A DNA stretch of 41,883 nt from positions 1-41,883 of IMG/VR virus record IMGVR_UViG_3300024238_000001. The stretch is one strand, 5' to 3'. Each line of letters starts with the position of its first letter. The first letter of the stretch is position 1. Position numbers and translations under genes: made by a program. Source of the DNA: a virus. Below the pieces are notes generated by a model. The model did no database searches, was not told the origin of the DNA, and saw only the letters and a list, made by a program, of their open reading frames with translations. Shown here piece by piece: positions 14,766 through 22,482 of the stretch.

Positions 14766-15296
14766 TTATTTATTTACTAAAGATTCATAATTATCTCTTT
14801 TAAATTGCTTAAATATATCTAATACTTTGTTTTCAAATGTTCTTCTCTTTCTACATATATAAGGATTTATTATATAACATACTCTAATTTCTCCATATAT
14901 CAATCCTTTAATTTGATATAAAATTCCAGCTTTCATAAGTCTCTTTATTAACCCCATATACATAGCTTCTGACTTTATTGCAAGATACTTTTGAAGAGTT
15001 TCATTGGTATGAGGAATATTGTTATTAAATACTATACTTAGTGGAGTTCTTACAACAACAGCCATTTTAATGACATTTGCCAAATCAGAGTTATTCAAAA
15101 TCTGACTAAGTACTAAGATAGCTTCTGTTTCTATAACTGAATAGTCTGAGTAAGATATTAAAGACAGACTAGTATTCTCATCTATACTTACAGTAGTACC
15201 TTCTAATTGATCTATTAAAAATTCTCCTGTATCTACTTCTGCATATTTAGATAGATCTACACTTCTCTTCTTTTTTACTGGTGTTCTCTTTATCAT
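14766..15296 (-). CDS. RepL-like winged-helix replication/regulatory protein
   Basis: A protein of 176 aa from the ATG at 15296 (MIKRTPVKKKRS). The open frame extends to a TTG at 15320, but that overlaps the predicted promoter. The C-terminal half reads 'TLQKYLAIKSEAMYMGLIKRLMKAGILYQIKGLIYGEIRVCYIINPYICRKRR', the winged-helix plus 'F.INP' pattern of Firmicutes plasmid RepL and its crAss-like phage homologues. RepL-type proteins initiate replication or act as transcription regulators. Three palindromic sites lie just upstream (15344-15423), consistent with autoregulation or an origin. Confidence 0.72.
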   Translation of the reverse strand: MIKRTPVKKKRSVDLSKYAEVDTGEFLIDQLEGTTVSIDENTSLSLISYSDYSVIETEAILVLSQILNNSDLANVIKMAVVVRTPLSIVFNNNIPHTNETLQKYLAIKSEAMYMGLIKRLMKAGILYQIKGLIYGEIRVCYIINPYICRKRRTFENKVLDIFKQFKRDNYESLVNK

Positions 15297-15317
15297 ATGT
15301 AAAAATTTTATCTCTTG

Positions 15318-15325
15318 CAAACATA
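15318..15325 (-). promoter_or_regulatory. Promoter -7 box for the RepL-like gene (TATGTTTG on the - strand)
   Basis: The + strand reads CAAACATA, i.e. TATGTTTG on the - strand, a match to TAnnTTTG. It lies 22 bp upstream of the ATG at 15296. The first palindromic operator (15344-15358) covers the expected -33 region. Confidence 0.65.
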
Positions 15326-15343
15326 CAACTATTTTTCATAAAA

Positions 15344-15423
15344 CTACTAAAAATAGTACCTTTTTAATTTATAGCTACTAAAAATAGTAGCTATAAAGAG
15401 CTTACAGCTACTAAAAATAGTAG
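15344..15423. repeat. Three phased palindromic sites CTACTA-AAAA-TAGTAG (operators or iterons)
   Basis: Three copies of the palindrome CTACTAAAAATAGTAG occur at 15344-15359 (last base imperfect), 15375-15390 and 15408-15423. The middle copy extends to 10-bp perfect arms (15371-15380 and 15385-15394). Centre-to-centre distances are 31 and 33 bp, about three helical turns, so bound proteins would line up on one face. They fill the intergenic region in front of the RepL-like gene; the site nearest the promoter overlaps its -33 region. Confidence 0.85.
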
Positions 15424-15487
15424 GTGAACTTTTCATTATATATAACATAGAATAAGATAGTTACAAAAATTTATAGGAAATTCCTAC

Positions 15488-15904
15488 TTATTTATTATTT
15501 GTCTCTCGTAAAGAATTATACTTGAGTAATAATGTCTCTCTCCTTCTATTTATTTCTGCATATTTATACATATCTAATTCGACGCTTGAATGTTGATCTA
15601 ATGCGAGGAAAATGATATTATCTTTATCGAAAGCAGCTTCAGGATATTTCTTTTTTGACAAAATATGATGGAAAAATATAGAGAGAGCCTCATTTCCTAG
15701 CGGAGTACCATCTATCTCAGAATAGTGAGGTTTCTCTCTCCATAGAGAGGAGAAGAATAGTTGCATTTTGGAGACGCTTTCTCTTTTTGCCAGAGTTGCA
15801 TATTTATCCCTTTTTATAGAAATTCTTTTCTTAGGAGAATGCATTCCACATAATCCCTTACTCCATACAGGAGAATTACAACCCTCTATAGAGCATATTT
15901 TCAT
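15488..15904 (-). CDS. HNH-like protein with N-terminal zinc knuckle
   Basis: A protein of 138 aa. Residues 4-22 form a C-x4-C...C-x2-H knuckle (CSIEGC...GLCGMH). The C-terminal half has a degenerate HNH/His-Me core: 'SIFFHHILSKKKYPEAAFDKDNIIFLALDQHSSVE', with HH, N and final H in the usual order but without structural Cys pairs. This resembles the NinG/recombination-endonuclease type rather than a typical homing HNH. It lies upstream of the RepL operators and just downstream of recA, so a recombination role is plausible. Confidence 0.7.
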   Translation of the reverse strand: MKICSIEGCNSPVWSKGLCGMHSPKKRISIKRDKYATLAKRESVSKMQLFFSSLWREKPHYSEIDGTPLGNEALSIFFHHILSKKKYPEAAFDKDNIIFLALDQHSSVELDMYKYAEINRRRETLLLKYNSLRETNNK

Positions 15905-15976
15905 ATTTTAATTGCTATTATTGTTTTATTTTTAGTTATAGATACATCACTCTTCTGTATAGTGTAAATTATTGTC

Positions 15977-17038
15977 TCACACTTCTGAGGAGATATCTTC
16001 ACTAATTTCTTCTTCTTTAATTTCATTGGTTAGTCCTTTAATTTTTTCAATTATTTTTTCTCGTATTTCTTCAAGAAGTTCAGGATTGTCCTCAAGAGTT
16101 TTATATACAACACTCTCTCCTCTCTCTATTCTGATTTCTCCAAAATAATACCATCCCGCTGCTTTCTTTAGAATTTCATATTCTATTCCAAGAGTCATTA
16201 TCTCTTTTATAAAATCAATCCCTTTACCAAATACTATTTCAAACTCTCCTTTTTTATAAGGGACAAAAGTCTTATTTTTTATTACCTTTATTTTTACAAG
16301 AGCTCCTGGAATTTCTTCTCCTTCCTTTGTTAAGACTCTACTCACCTCAATAATACCATCAGCGTAATATTTAAGAGCATGACCACCCTGAGTTGTGGTT
16401 GGATTCCCCCACATTACACCAATCTTTTCTCTATACTGAGAGCTCACTAAGACACATACATTATTCATTACAAGGGCTGCTTTCAATCTGGGATAGGCAC
16501 TACTATTAAGTCTGGCTTTCTTCCCTATACTACTATCTCCAATTTCTCCATCAGTAAGAACGGCTTTAGGAATAAGAGAACTATCTGAATCTATAACTAC
16601 TAAGTCTACCTCTCCAGTTTTAATCGTTGTCTCTGCTATCATAAAACCCTCTTCTCCAGAGGAAGGCTGACTAATATACATATTAGACATATCTACTCCT
16701 AGATTACTAAAATAATTTACATCTAAAGCGTGTTCTCCATCTATATATACAACTTTTCCTCCCTTCTTTTGACATTCAGCAGCAGCATGTCCACATATTG
16801 TACTCTTACCAGAACTTTCCCATCCTCTTAACTCATACATCTTACCTTTAACAAATCCTCCAACACCCAAAGCCTGATAATCAAAAGAAATAGATCCTGT
16901 ACTTATTACATCATAATCTCCTTGTGTCTTATTATCTAATGTAAGAATAGATCCTACTCCATACGTTTTGTTCAACTGATCTAATGTATCCTGAAATTTT
17001 CCTTTTGATTCTGCTTGAACTTTCTCTTTCTTAGCCAT
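15977..17038 (-). CDS. recA: RecA-family recombinase
   Basis: A protein of 353 aa, normal length for RecA. Walker A is 'RGWESSGKSTICGHAAAECQ' (residues ~71-90; canonical GPESSGKT with W for P). Next come the catalytic-Glu strand 'KVVYIDGEHALD', Walker B 'EVDLVVIDSDSSLIP', and the L2 region 'NPTTTQGGHALKYYADGIIEV'. It should form filaments on ssDNA and promote strand exchange in phage replication and repair. It has its own promoter (17060-17067) and a terminator in front, so it is controlled separately from the upstream genes. Confidence 0.93.
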   Translation of the reverse strand: MAKKEKVQAESKGKFQDTLDQLNKTYGVGSILTLDNKTQGDYDVISTGSISFDYQALGVGGFVKGKMYELRGWESSGKSTICGHAAAECQKKGGKVVYIDGEHALDVNYFSNLGVDMSNMYISQPSSGEEGFMIAETTIKTGEVDLVVIDSDSSLIPKAVLTDGEIGDSSIGKKARLNSSAYPRLKAALVMNNVCVLVSSQYREKIGVMWGNPTTTQGGHALKYYADGIIEVSRVLTKEGEEIPGALVKIKVIKNKTFVPYKKGEFEIVFGKGIDFIKEIMTLGIEYEILKKAAGWYYFGEIRIERGESVVYKTLEDNPELLEEIREKIIEKIKGLTNEIKEEEISEDISSEV

Positions 17039-17059
17039 CCTTATTTAGTTTATTATTAA

Positions 17060-17067
17060 CAAATTTA
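17060..17067 (-). promoter_or_regulatory. recA promoter -7 box (TAAATTTG on the - strand)
   Basis: The + strand CAAATTTA reads TAAATTTG on the - strand, matching TAnnTTTG, 22 bp upstream of the recA ATG. A terminator lies just upstream (17113-17140), so this is a separate transcription start. Confidence 0.65.
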
Positions 17068-17112
17068 GTTATTTTCCTGTGTATTCCCTAATATTTTTAG
17101 TTAAAAAGAAAG

Positions 17113-17140
17113 GAAAGCCCCTCTTTTACAAGGAGCTTTC
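17113..17140 (-). terminator. Intrinsic terminator after the gene pair 17169-17619
   Basis: GAAAGCTCC pairs with GGGGCTTTC (9 bp, one G-T pair) around a 10-nt loop, followed on the - strand by a pyrimidine run with TTTTT. It separates the two small genes upstream from the recA promoter. Confidence 0.75.
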
Positions 17141-17168
17141 ACAAACAACTAACAATTAAAAACAGGGA

Positions 17169-17396
17169 CTATTCTTTAAGATTCCCTTCTATTCTTAAGA
17201 GATTATTTAATATCTCTCTTGAATGAAGAGAAACAGACTCCTCTTTAGGGATAAGATTACCCATCTCTGCGTGAAGGAAACTTACTCTGGCATCTTCTCC
17301 TTCTTCCTCAATTAGAATTTCTTTTCCTCTTAGTAAACGTAGCCTATTTGAACTAGGATCAAATGATAAATTTAACTCTCTCTCTTGTGCATTCAT
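17169..17396 (-). CDS. Unknown small protein
   Basis: A protein of 75 aa that starts 'MNAQERELNLSFDPSSNRLRLLRGKEILIEEEGEDARVSFLHAEMGN' and ends with a Leu/Glu-rich helix. It stops with TAG, less common in this genome. It starts 1 bp after the previous gene's stop. No family recognised. Confidence 0.65.
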   Translation of the reverse strand: MNAQERELNLSFDPSSNRLRLLRGKEILIEEEGEDARVSFLHAEMGNLIPKEESVSLHSREILNNLLRIEGNLKE

Positions 17397-17397
17397 A

Positions 17398-17619
17398 TTA
17401 TATTATTTGGGGATAAATTTTACTTAACAGATGTTGAGCTCTATGTCTTTCTTCCACTTGAAATCTATTAACTACTTGTTTAAGACTATTAAAATACATC
17501 TCAAGAGCTCTCATAGTAGTAATATTCAGGTCTCTTTCAGAAATACTCACTGAGACAGATCTAAAAGGCTCAAACTTATATGTATATCTAGGAGGTCTCT
17601 CTTTTATTTCTACATCCAT
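17398..17619 (-). CDS. Unknown small helical protein
   Basis: A protein of 73 aa. An N-terminal strand segment ('DVEIKERPPRYTYKFEPFRSVSVSISERDLNI') is followed by two helices ('TTMRALEMYFNSLKQVVNRFQVEERHRAQHLLSKIY'). It is co-transcribed with the 17169 gene between two terminators. Function unknown. Confidence 0.65.
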   Translation of the reverse strand: MDVEIKERPPRYTYKFEPFRSVSVSISERDLNITTMRALEMYFNSLKQVVNRFQVEERHRAQHLLSKIYPQII

Positions 17620-17676
17620 ATACTAAAAATTTTGCGGAAAGGAGTAGTAAATTTACTCTACTTATTTTGTAAAAAC

Positions 17677-17721
17677 AAGAGGATAAGGAAAATAAAAAAT
17701 AACTATTCTCCTTATCCTCTT
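17677..17721 (-). terminator. Long-stem intrinsic terminator after gene 17734-18288
   Basis: A perfect 13-bp stem (17677-17689 with 17709-17721) encloses a 19-nt AT-rich loop. On the - strand the stem is followed by TTGTTTTTAC. It ends the transcription unit coming from the nuclease/zinc-ribbon genes. Confidence 0.72.
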
Positions 17722-17733
17722 TCATTAAATTGA

Positions 17734-18288
17734 TTACATAAGCTGTTTTATTCTATCCAGATCTAAGGTTTCATTCTCTAAGAAGAATTTCCCCCACACC
17801 TCTTCGCCTTTATTATATACAAAAGCCTGTCCTATTCTATCTTCCCAGAATTTTACAAGATCAGGAGCTTTATGGAATATTCTAAATTGAAGGCTTAGTT
17901 CTTCTCTTGGAATTCCTTTCTTAGTGATTTTTACCATCTTAGGAAAGAAAGATTGAAAAGGAGCAGAAGTTTTAGAATATTTTCCTTCTCTAATGAGATT
18001 AAAATCATCTCCCCAGATTGGATTTAATTCATACACCACTACAACATATCCCCCTTCATAATCATAATCATCTATTATAGAATCAGTCCTCTCATATTCT
18101 CCATCCAGGAATTCTCTAAATTTATTAATATCATTAGGTTTAAAGAGAACATAAATACAATTCTTATATGTATCTTCTCTATGTTTATCCCTATGATACC
18201 CATTAATAAATCCATTCTTAAACATTTCCTCCTTTGGAAGTCTAAGAGTAGGAACAAAGAAAATTGATGTTATTGTCCAATCTATCAT
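17734..18288 (-). CDS. Conserved phage protein of unknown function
   Basis: A protein of 184 aa with a folded alpha/beta look: an opening strand 'IDWTITSIFFVPTL', then 'NCIYVLFKPNDINKFREFLDGEY', 'YEGGYVVVVYELNP' and a C-terminal 'KFWEDRIGQAFVYNKGEEVWGKFF'. I recall this pattern from phage hypothetical proteins but cannot attach a function. Its start overlaps the nuclease stop by 4 bp. Confidence 0.68.
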   Translation of the reverse strand: MIDWTITSIFFVPTLRLPKEEMFKNGFINGYHRDKHREDTYKNCIYVLFKPNDINKFREFLDGEYERTDSIIDDYDYEGGYVVVVYELNPIWGDDFNLIREGKYSKTSAPFQSFFPKMVKITKKGIPREELSLQFRIFHKAPDLVKFWEDRIGQAFVYNKGEEVWGKFFLENETLDLDRIKQLM

Positions 18289-19346
18289 TCTTTAATATTT
18301 AAAAGTCCATTCTTTAAGCAATTCTTTCGACTAATACCCCAGATATTATTTGTATAAGCCCAATTAAGATCTTCTATTATCTCTTTAACACCAGTGTAGC
18401 TTCTTCCTTTATACTCAAATCCTTCATAAGCATCTTTTATATCCTCTATAGAGAGAGTATATACAAGGGGGTTATAATAGCCTATAGAGTCACAAACAAT
18501 GAATCTGGTAGGTAACACTTGATATCCATAATACTTCTCTCCTTCATGCAATGTAAGAGACTCACATGCTTTATAATAGATATATGCTTGTATGAAAGCA
18601 AGTCTATAGAGATAGTATTCAGAATAAAAATTCTCTACACTCCAGACACATTTTAAATCATCTGGCTGAATAGTCTTATTCTTGTGGTCGATTTCTACCC
18701 TATCAATCATCGCCTTACAGAGATGTCCATCCACATTAAAATTCTCTATCTTACATTGATTTAAAATAGTATAACGAGCACTATCTGTTCTATTTACTAT
18801 ATCTCTTGTAAACTGATTCGTCTTTAAATCTTCTACTATCTTCTCTGCATTAGTTACCTCTTTTGCTGTTACCACTGTAAGGCCAAGAGATCTTACTCTT
18901 CTTATTTCGTCATAATAGATTTCAGCATCACTTCCTAAGAATCTTTTAATAACAGCTTCATAGGTTATTTTGAATTCGCTCTGTGCATAGGCTAATCTAC
19001 TAAGTTCTTCAAAAGATTTAGTAACAGATCCATCTTCCAATGTGTTATCTGCTGTAGCTGCATAGAGAGCTTCTATAAAGCTTCCCATTAGTCCTGTAGG
19101 AGCTCCTAAGCAAGCAGACATAAAGAATTTATCATCAAAGGTATCTGGCTCTAATAATAGCACTTCTACAATACGCCCCATAGTAGATGCTTTTGTTTCA
19201 TCTTGATCTTTCTCTTTTTCCCCTTCTATATAAATTTTATAATATTTTCTACGATCTAAAGAGAATGTCTTTAATGAACTCGAAGAATCTAAAAGAGTAT
19301 TTCTATACTCTTTCTCTGTTTTAATTTTTATATTTCCACATATCAT
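18285..19346 (-). CDS. RecE/YqaJ-like PD-(D/E)XK exonuclease
   Basis: A protein of 353 aa. The N-terminal 'LLDSSSSLKTFSLDRRKYYKIY...ASTMGRIVEVLLLEPDTF' is the entry region seen in PDDEXK_12/RecE-type phage nucleases. The active-site block near residue 215-260 is 'GHLCKAMIDRVEIDHKNKTIQPDDLKCV' (D and D-x-K) followed by the 'YRLAFIQAYIYYKAC' Q-x3-Y motif. Predicted 5'-3' dsDNA exonuclease that makes ssDNA for the nearby RecA. Confidence 0.8.
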   Translation of the reverse strand: MICGNIKIKTEKEYRNTLLDSSSSLKTFSLDRRKYYKIYIEGEKEKDQDETKASTMGRIVEVLLLEPDTFDDKFFMSACLGAPTGLMGSFIEALYAATADNTLEDGSVTKSFEELSRLAYAQSEFKITYEAVIKRFLGSDAEIYYDEIRRVRSLGLTVVTAKEVTNAEKIVEDLKTNQFTRDIVNRTDSARYTILNQCKIENFNVDGHLCKAMIDRVEIDHKNKTIQPDDLKCVWSVENFYSEYYLYRLAFIQAYIYYKACESLTLHEGEKYYGYQVLPTRFIVCDSIGYYNPLVYTLSIEDIKDAYEGFEYKGRSYTGVKEIIEDLNWAYTNNIWGISRKNCLKNGLLNIKE

Positions 19347-19357
19347 TTTATTAATTA

Positions 19358-19468
19358 TTAATTTTTATATTTCCAAATATAACCATTACTTGACTTACAT
19401 TGATATTTACAACATCTGCCTATTCCAACATTAGCACCCTTAAACTCATTCTTTTCCTTTTTAATCAT
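19358..19468 (-). CDS. Tiny Cys/Lys-rich peptide (36 aa)
   Basis: From ATG 19468 (MIKKEKNEFKGANVGIGRCC) to TAA at 19358-19360. It overlaps the previous gene's stop by 8 bp and has three Cys in 'RCCKYQCK', a possible half zinc knuckle. The frame is open further upstream, but that part is a shadow of the zinc-ribbon gene. Coding status is likely but not certain. Confidence 0.5.
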   Translation of the reverse strand: MIKKEKNEFKGANVGIGRCCKYQCKSSNGYIWKYKN

Positions 19469-19979
19469 ATGTCTCTTTTGCTTCGATTGCCTTATACTTT
19501 GTCTCCCAACAATCAGTACAATATACTCCTGCAAAATATCTTCCTGCAATCTCTACTCTATTTATTTCTTTTCCACAATTTGAGCAAGTAATAATCCCTT
19601 TTGTATATTTCTCTGTAAGAGAGGAGAGTTGTTTATAACTTTCATTAGATAATCTATCGGTTTCTTTATCTATAACATCTTGAGTTATACAACCTACACT
19701 AGTAAATCCTCTCTCATCCCAAAGAGTTATCTCCCAATATATACGAGAAGAGAGTCTTGTCTTATCTTGAAAATGAATATTTATAGCGAATAAGCCCCCA
19801 TAGATATTACTAAAATATAAATGCCTATTATCAAAGCTATATCCAGAAAGCCTTTTTAACTCCTTAAATGGTATTATTATTCCATTAGGGTTATTTCCAT
19901 CTAGCCACCAGAGCTCCTTTTCCTGAATAATCCTCTGTGGAATTTGGAATCCTCCTATCATATAAAAATTATCTTTCAT
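19461..19979 (-). CDS. Protein with C-terminal zinc ribbon, unknown
   Basis: A protein of 172 aa. The first ~120 residues form a beta-rich domain ('GGFQIPQRIIQEKELWWLDGNNPNGIIIPFKELKRL', 'LYFSNIYGGLFAINIHFQDKTRLSSRIYWEITLWDERGFTSVGC'). Residues ~130-160 are a C-x2-C...C-x2-C ribbon (CSNCGKEI...VYCTDCW). Such ribbons bind DNA or partners; nothing more specific can be said. Confidence 0.7.
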   Translation of the reverse strand: MKDNFYMIGGFQIPQRIIQEKELWWLDGNNPNGIIIPFKELKRLSGYSFDNRHLYFSNIYGGLFAINIHFQDKTRLSSRIYWEITLWDERGFTSVGCITQDVIDKETDRLSNESYKQLSSLTEKYTKGIITCSNCGKEINRVEIAGRYFAGVYCTDCWETKYKAIEAKETYD

Positions 19980-20047
19980 AAGTTTTTCTTCTTTTGTAAT
20001 TTAGTTCAGACTCTCAACAATTTTCTTCCTTTTCATCTAAAATATTA

Positions 20048-20500
20048 TCAACTCTTAATATTGTAAGTTCTAACTACTTGTGAAGGATTTTCGGGATTAT
20101 ACTCTTCTTTATATAAAAGTTGATGTCCTTTACAACTTTTTTGTTTATGTGTTAAAGTAGTTGTTATACCAGAGGTTTGTCTTAAATTTAAGAATTTAGC
20201 AACTTCTTTTACACTATTGCATTCTGTTACAAAATCCCCATCTAAAGTAAGAATTACTATTTCTTTTTTAAACCGATCTATTAATTTTTGTATATGTTCA
20301 GAAGAAAGTTTTCTTCCTGTTAAAGAGACTCTCATTTTTTCTATAGATTCTTTAGAGATAACTCTTGTTTGAAGATACTTCATAAATCTATTTACATCTT
20401 CTACTTCATCAAATATTTTAATTGCCTCTTTTAATGTCTCAGCTCTTATTTCTACTACTCCATAGACTTTCCATGTAACAGGGATTTTAAATGTTTTCAT
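20048..20500 (-). CDS. Chimeric protein: phage N-domain fused to NUMOD3/NUMOD1 DNA-binding modules, no nuclease domain
   Basis: A protein of 150 aa. Residues 1-40 ('VTWKVYGVVEIRAETLKEAIKIFDE') resemble a small phage domain that usually ends in an Asp/Glu tail. From ~51 there is a NUMOD3-like 'SKESIEKMRVSLTGRKLSSEHIQKL'. From ~83 there is a NUMOD1/IENR1-like 'VILTLDGDFVTECNSVKEVAKFLN...GITTTLTHKQKSCKGHQLLY'. These are the DNA-recognition modules of GIY-YIG/HNH homing endonucleases, but no catalytic domain is present. It is probably a remnant of an inserted homing gene, or a captured DNA-binding module. Confidence 0.75.
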   Translation of the reverse strand: MKTFKIPVTWKVYGVVEIRAETLKEAIKIFDEVEDVNRFMKYLQTRVISKESIEKMRVSLTGRKLSSEHIQKLIDRFKKEIVILTLDGDFVTECNSVKEVAKFLNLRQTSGITTTLTHKQKSCKGHQLLYKEEYNPENPSQVVRTYNIKS

Positions 20501-20657
20501 TTTTCCCTTTTAACTCGTATAATTCAACTACTATATGGGGGAAAGCTTTATCTTTCAAAATCTTTTCCCATTGAATAGACACACTCTTTACTCTATCTAA
20601 GGAGATTCCATTTCTTCTTAGAATGCTTAATGTCTCTTTTAGTTCATCTGTTTCCAT
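20487..20657 (-). CDS. Small helical protein (56 aa)
   Basis: From ATG 20657 to TAA 20487-20489; it begins METDELKETLSILRRNGISL and continues with 'WEKILKDKAFPHIVVELYELKGKNEN'. Its start shares a base with the previous gene's stop and its end overlaps the next gene by 14 bp, both typical of this operon. Function unknown. Confidence 0.68.
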   Translation of the reverse strand: METDELKETLSILRRNGISLDRVKSVSIQWEKILKDKAFPHIVVELYELKGKNENI

Positions 20658-21061
20658 TATGTTATTTTTAATAATTTACAGATATAACGAAATTCATTGA
20701 TAGAAGGACAATATCCAGAGAAGAGAGTCACATCATTATCATTGTCAAGAATTATAATATAATGTGGTTTTTTTGCAAGAATCAAATCATAATCCCTTTG
20801 TTCACCTAAATACCAAATATCATCCTCAGTAACTCTCTGTTTCCATCCTTCAGCTTCTATTTGTTCTTTGGTAAGGTATGGGACTCTTAAACATCCAGCA
20901 GCTAAAAATGTTTCTAAACCTTTTAAATTATTAATACTTTTAGTAGTATATTGTACCCAATTATCCATACCTCCTGCTAATCCACTACCATTTATTTCGC
21001 ACTCATATCCAATCCTAAAATCCTCTATATCAGGAACAAAATATTTATCGTTTTCCATCAT
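20657..21061 (-). CDS. Conserved phage protein of unknown function
   Basis: A protein of 134 aa. It opens 'PDIEDFRIGYECEIN' and has 'RVPYLTKEQIEAEGWKQRVTEDDIWYLGEQRDYDLILAKKPHYIIILDNDNDVTLFSGYCPSINEFRYICKLL'. The 'IGYECE', 'YLTKEQIEAEGW' and 'FRYICKLL' blocks recur in many Bacteroidetes phage hypothetical proteins as I recall. Function is not known. Confidence 0.72.
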   Translation of the reverse strand: MMENDKYFVPDIEDFRIGYECEINGSGLAGGMDNWVQYTTKSINNLKGLETFLAAGCLRVPYLTKEQIEAEGWKQRVTEDDIWYLGEQRDYDLILAKKPHYIIILDNDNDVTLFSGYCPSINEFRYICKLLKIT

Positions 21062-21353
21062 TTATAATATTAAAAAAGTTAATCATATATTCATCTGTTA
21101 TCCTTATATTCAAATAGTTATTTATGAGAATAATATTAGAAATATAAGGAATAGTATACAACAAGTATTCTTTTAGATCTTCTCCAAAATTCTTATGTGA
21201 AAAGGACTTAAATTGAAGAAGATTTAGACTAAAATCATAATTAGATTTAAGTTCAAGTTTTATTCTAATCTTATCTCTCTCTATTACTAGATTATAATAG
21301 TAATAAAGAAAATGTTGTATCTCATTCTTTATTTCATTTTCTGCCTTTTTCAT
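21045..21353 (-). CDS. Unknown small protein
   Basis: A protein of 102 aa, rich in Asn, Ile, Tyr and Lys; an N-terminal helix ('AENEIKNEIQHFLYYYYNLVIERDKIRIKLEL') and a C-terminal strand/helix part. It overlaps the following gene by 17 bp. No family recognised. Confidence 0.6.
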   Translation of the reverse strand: MKKAENEIKNEIQHFLYYYYNLVIERDKIRIKLELKSNYDFSLNLLQFKSFSHKNFGEDLKEYLLYTIPYISNIILINNYLNIRITDEYMINFFNIINDGKR

Positions 21354-21371
21354 AAATATAATAAATGGTCT

Positions 21372-21764
21372 TTAGATTATAAAGTTATTACTATGTATCT
21401 CATTATGACAATTATTACATAGAAGAATAAGTTCAGAGCTATCACAAAATAATCGCTGAGTAAATCCAGGCAGATCACTAAATGAATTTAGTTCTCCACA
21501 TTCAATCTTATGGTGGACATTTACTTCTCGTAGATCAAATAGCTTATGGCATTTTTCACATCTATATGACCATTTTCTACGTTTATTTGATCCTATATAT
21601 GGAACTCTATTTCTTTCTTTACATACTTTTATTGGATAGTACCATCGACTCTTATTACGAAGTGCAGATCTGATCATTCCAAAAAATGCAGCATTAGTTA
21701 ATGTACCATCTGCAAATGGTCTTATTTTTAAAACTCTCTCCTTTTTAACTCTCGTCTTCTTCAT
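21372..21764 (-). CDS. HNH endonuclease
   Basis: A protein of 130 aa from the ATG at 21764 (MKKTRVKKERVLKIRPFADG). The frame is also open to 21815, but that would run deeper into the preceding gene. It has a classical zinc-bound HNH: 'YRCEKCHKLFDLREVNVHHKIECGE' followed by 'ELILLCNNCHNEIH', i.e. C-x2-C, HH, N and C-x2-C-H. The basic N-terminus probably contacts DNA. Either a free-standing homing nuclease or a phage recombination/packaging nuclease; its place in the early region favours the former. Confidence 0.85.
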   Translation of the reverse strand: MKKTRVKKERVLKIRPFADGTLTNAAFFGMIRSALRNKSRWYYPIKVCKERNRVPYIGSNKRRKWSYRCEKCHKLFDLREVNVHHKIECGELNSFSDLPGFTQRLFCDSSELILLCNNCHNEIHSNNFII

Positions 21765-21909
21765 AAATATGGTCTCTTTCAACAGCTCTGTAATATCCCC
21801 ATGAATATTCTCCATGTTCTATCTCATATTCCCAATTAACAGGGACTTTAGGCTCAAAATTCTCCTTAGTAATTGGAATATTATTATAAAAGTAGTTAAA
21901 ATTTCTCAT
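21745..21909 (-). CDS. Small acidic Tyr-rich protein (54 aa)
   Basis: From ATG 21909 to TAA 21745-21747. It begins MRNFNYFYNNIPITKENFEP and continues 'WEYEIEHGEYSWGYYRAVERDHIYEEDES'. It overlaps the HNH gene start by 20 bp and begins 4 bp inside the previous gene's end. Function unknown. Confidence 0.62.
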   Translation of the reverse strand: MRNFNYFYNNIPITKENFEPKVPVNWEYEIEHGEYSWGYYRAVERDHIYEEDES

Positions 21910-22424
21910 TTTTCCTCGTATTTATATACATCAAATGTTTTTCCAGAAGCAACACAAATAAATTCTCCTCCTATAAATTTAGAGATATCATAATAACAAT
22001 TTGTTCCAACTCCTCCATCATATCTTCTGTATTCTATTTTATTCTCTAATGAGGTTATCCATTCCCCAGAAGAAATTCCATAGGGAGAGTCTTTTAATTC
22101 TTCTATAGATCTATTCCATAATTTATAACGAAGAAAATCATTAAATATTTCTGCTATCACTGTACTCTCTTTATCATATCCATAACCAGAGGCAGTATAT
22201 ACTTTCTCTTCATATCTAAATGTTCCATCTTTATAATGTATACGACAAGAGGCATAAGGATTACTTCCCCATGTTCTTGATTTTCTCCATTCTATTGTTA
22301 TTGTAAGAGATTGTATCTCTTTTTGTTCTTTTTGAGAGATAATTTTACTTTGAAATTTATCAAACTCTTTATTTTTAGCTCTCTCTCTTTTATTCTGTTG
22401 TTTCTGTTCTTCTGCCAGTTTCAT
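21906..22424 (-). CDS. Unknown protein with charged N-terminal helix
   Basis: A protein of 172 aa. Residues 1-40 are a highly charged helix (KLAEEQKQQNKRERAKNKEF). The rest is beta-rich: 'LTITIEWRKSRTWGSNPYASCRIHYKDGTFRYEEKVYTASGYGYDKESTVIAEIFNDFLRYKLW' and a C-terminal 'GGVGTNCYYDISKFIGGEFICVASGKTFDVYKYEE'. The 'W..SRTWGxNP.A' block is familiar from phage hypothetical proteins. No enzymatic motif. Confidence 0.68.
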   Translation of the reverse strand: MKLAEEQKQQNKRERAKNKEFDKFQSKIISQKEQKEIQSLTITIEWRKSRTWGSNPYASCRIHYKDGTFRYEEKVYTASGYGYDKESTVIAEIFNDFLRYKLWNRSIEELKDSPYGISSGEWITSLENKIEYRRYDGGVGTNCYYDISKFIGGEFICVASGKTFDVYKYEEK

Positions 22425-22441
22425 AATATTAATTAATTTAA

Positions 22442-22473
22442 TTATTCCCCAACTAAGAATAGCTGGGGAATAA
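22442..22473 (-). terminator. Intrinsic terminator-like hairpin after gene 22483-22827
   Basis: A perfect 10-bp stem (22442-22451 with 22464-22473) has four G-C pairs and a 12-nt loop. The - strand downstream side is AT-rich but lacks a continuous T-run. It lies between the stop at 22483 and the next start at 22424. Confidence 0.6.
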
Positions 22474-22482
22474 CTATTATTG

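Noticed and set aside
15297-15320. Upstream TTG start for the RepL-like gene
   Set aside because: It would place the start codon within the promoter -7 box; ATG 15296 gives MIKRTPVKKKRS and a sensible leader.
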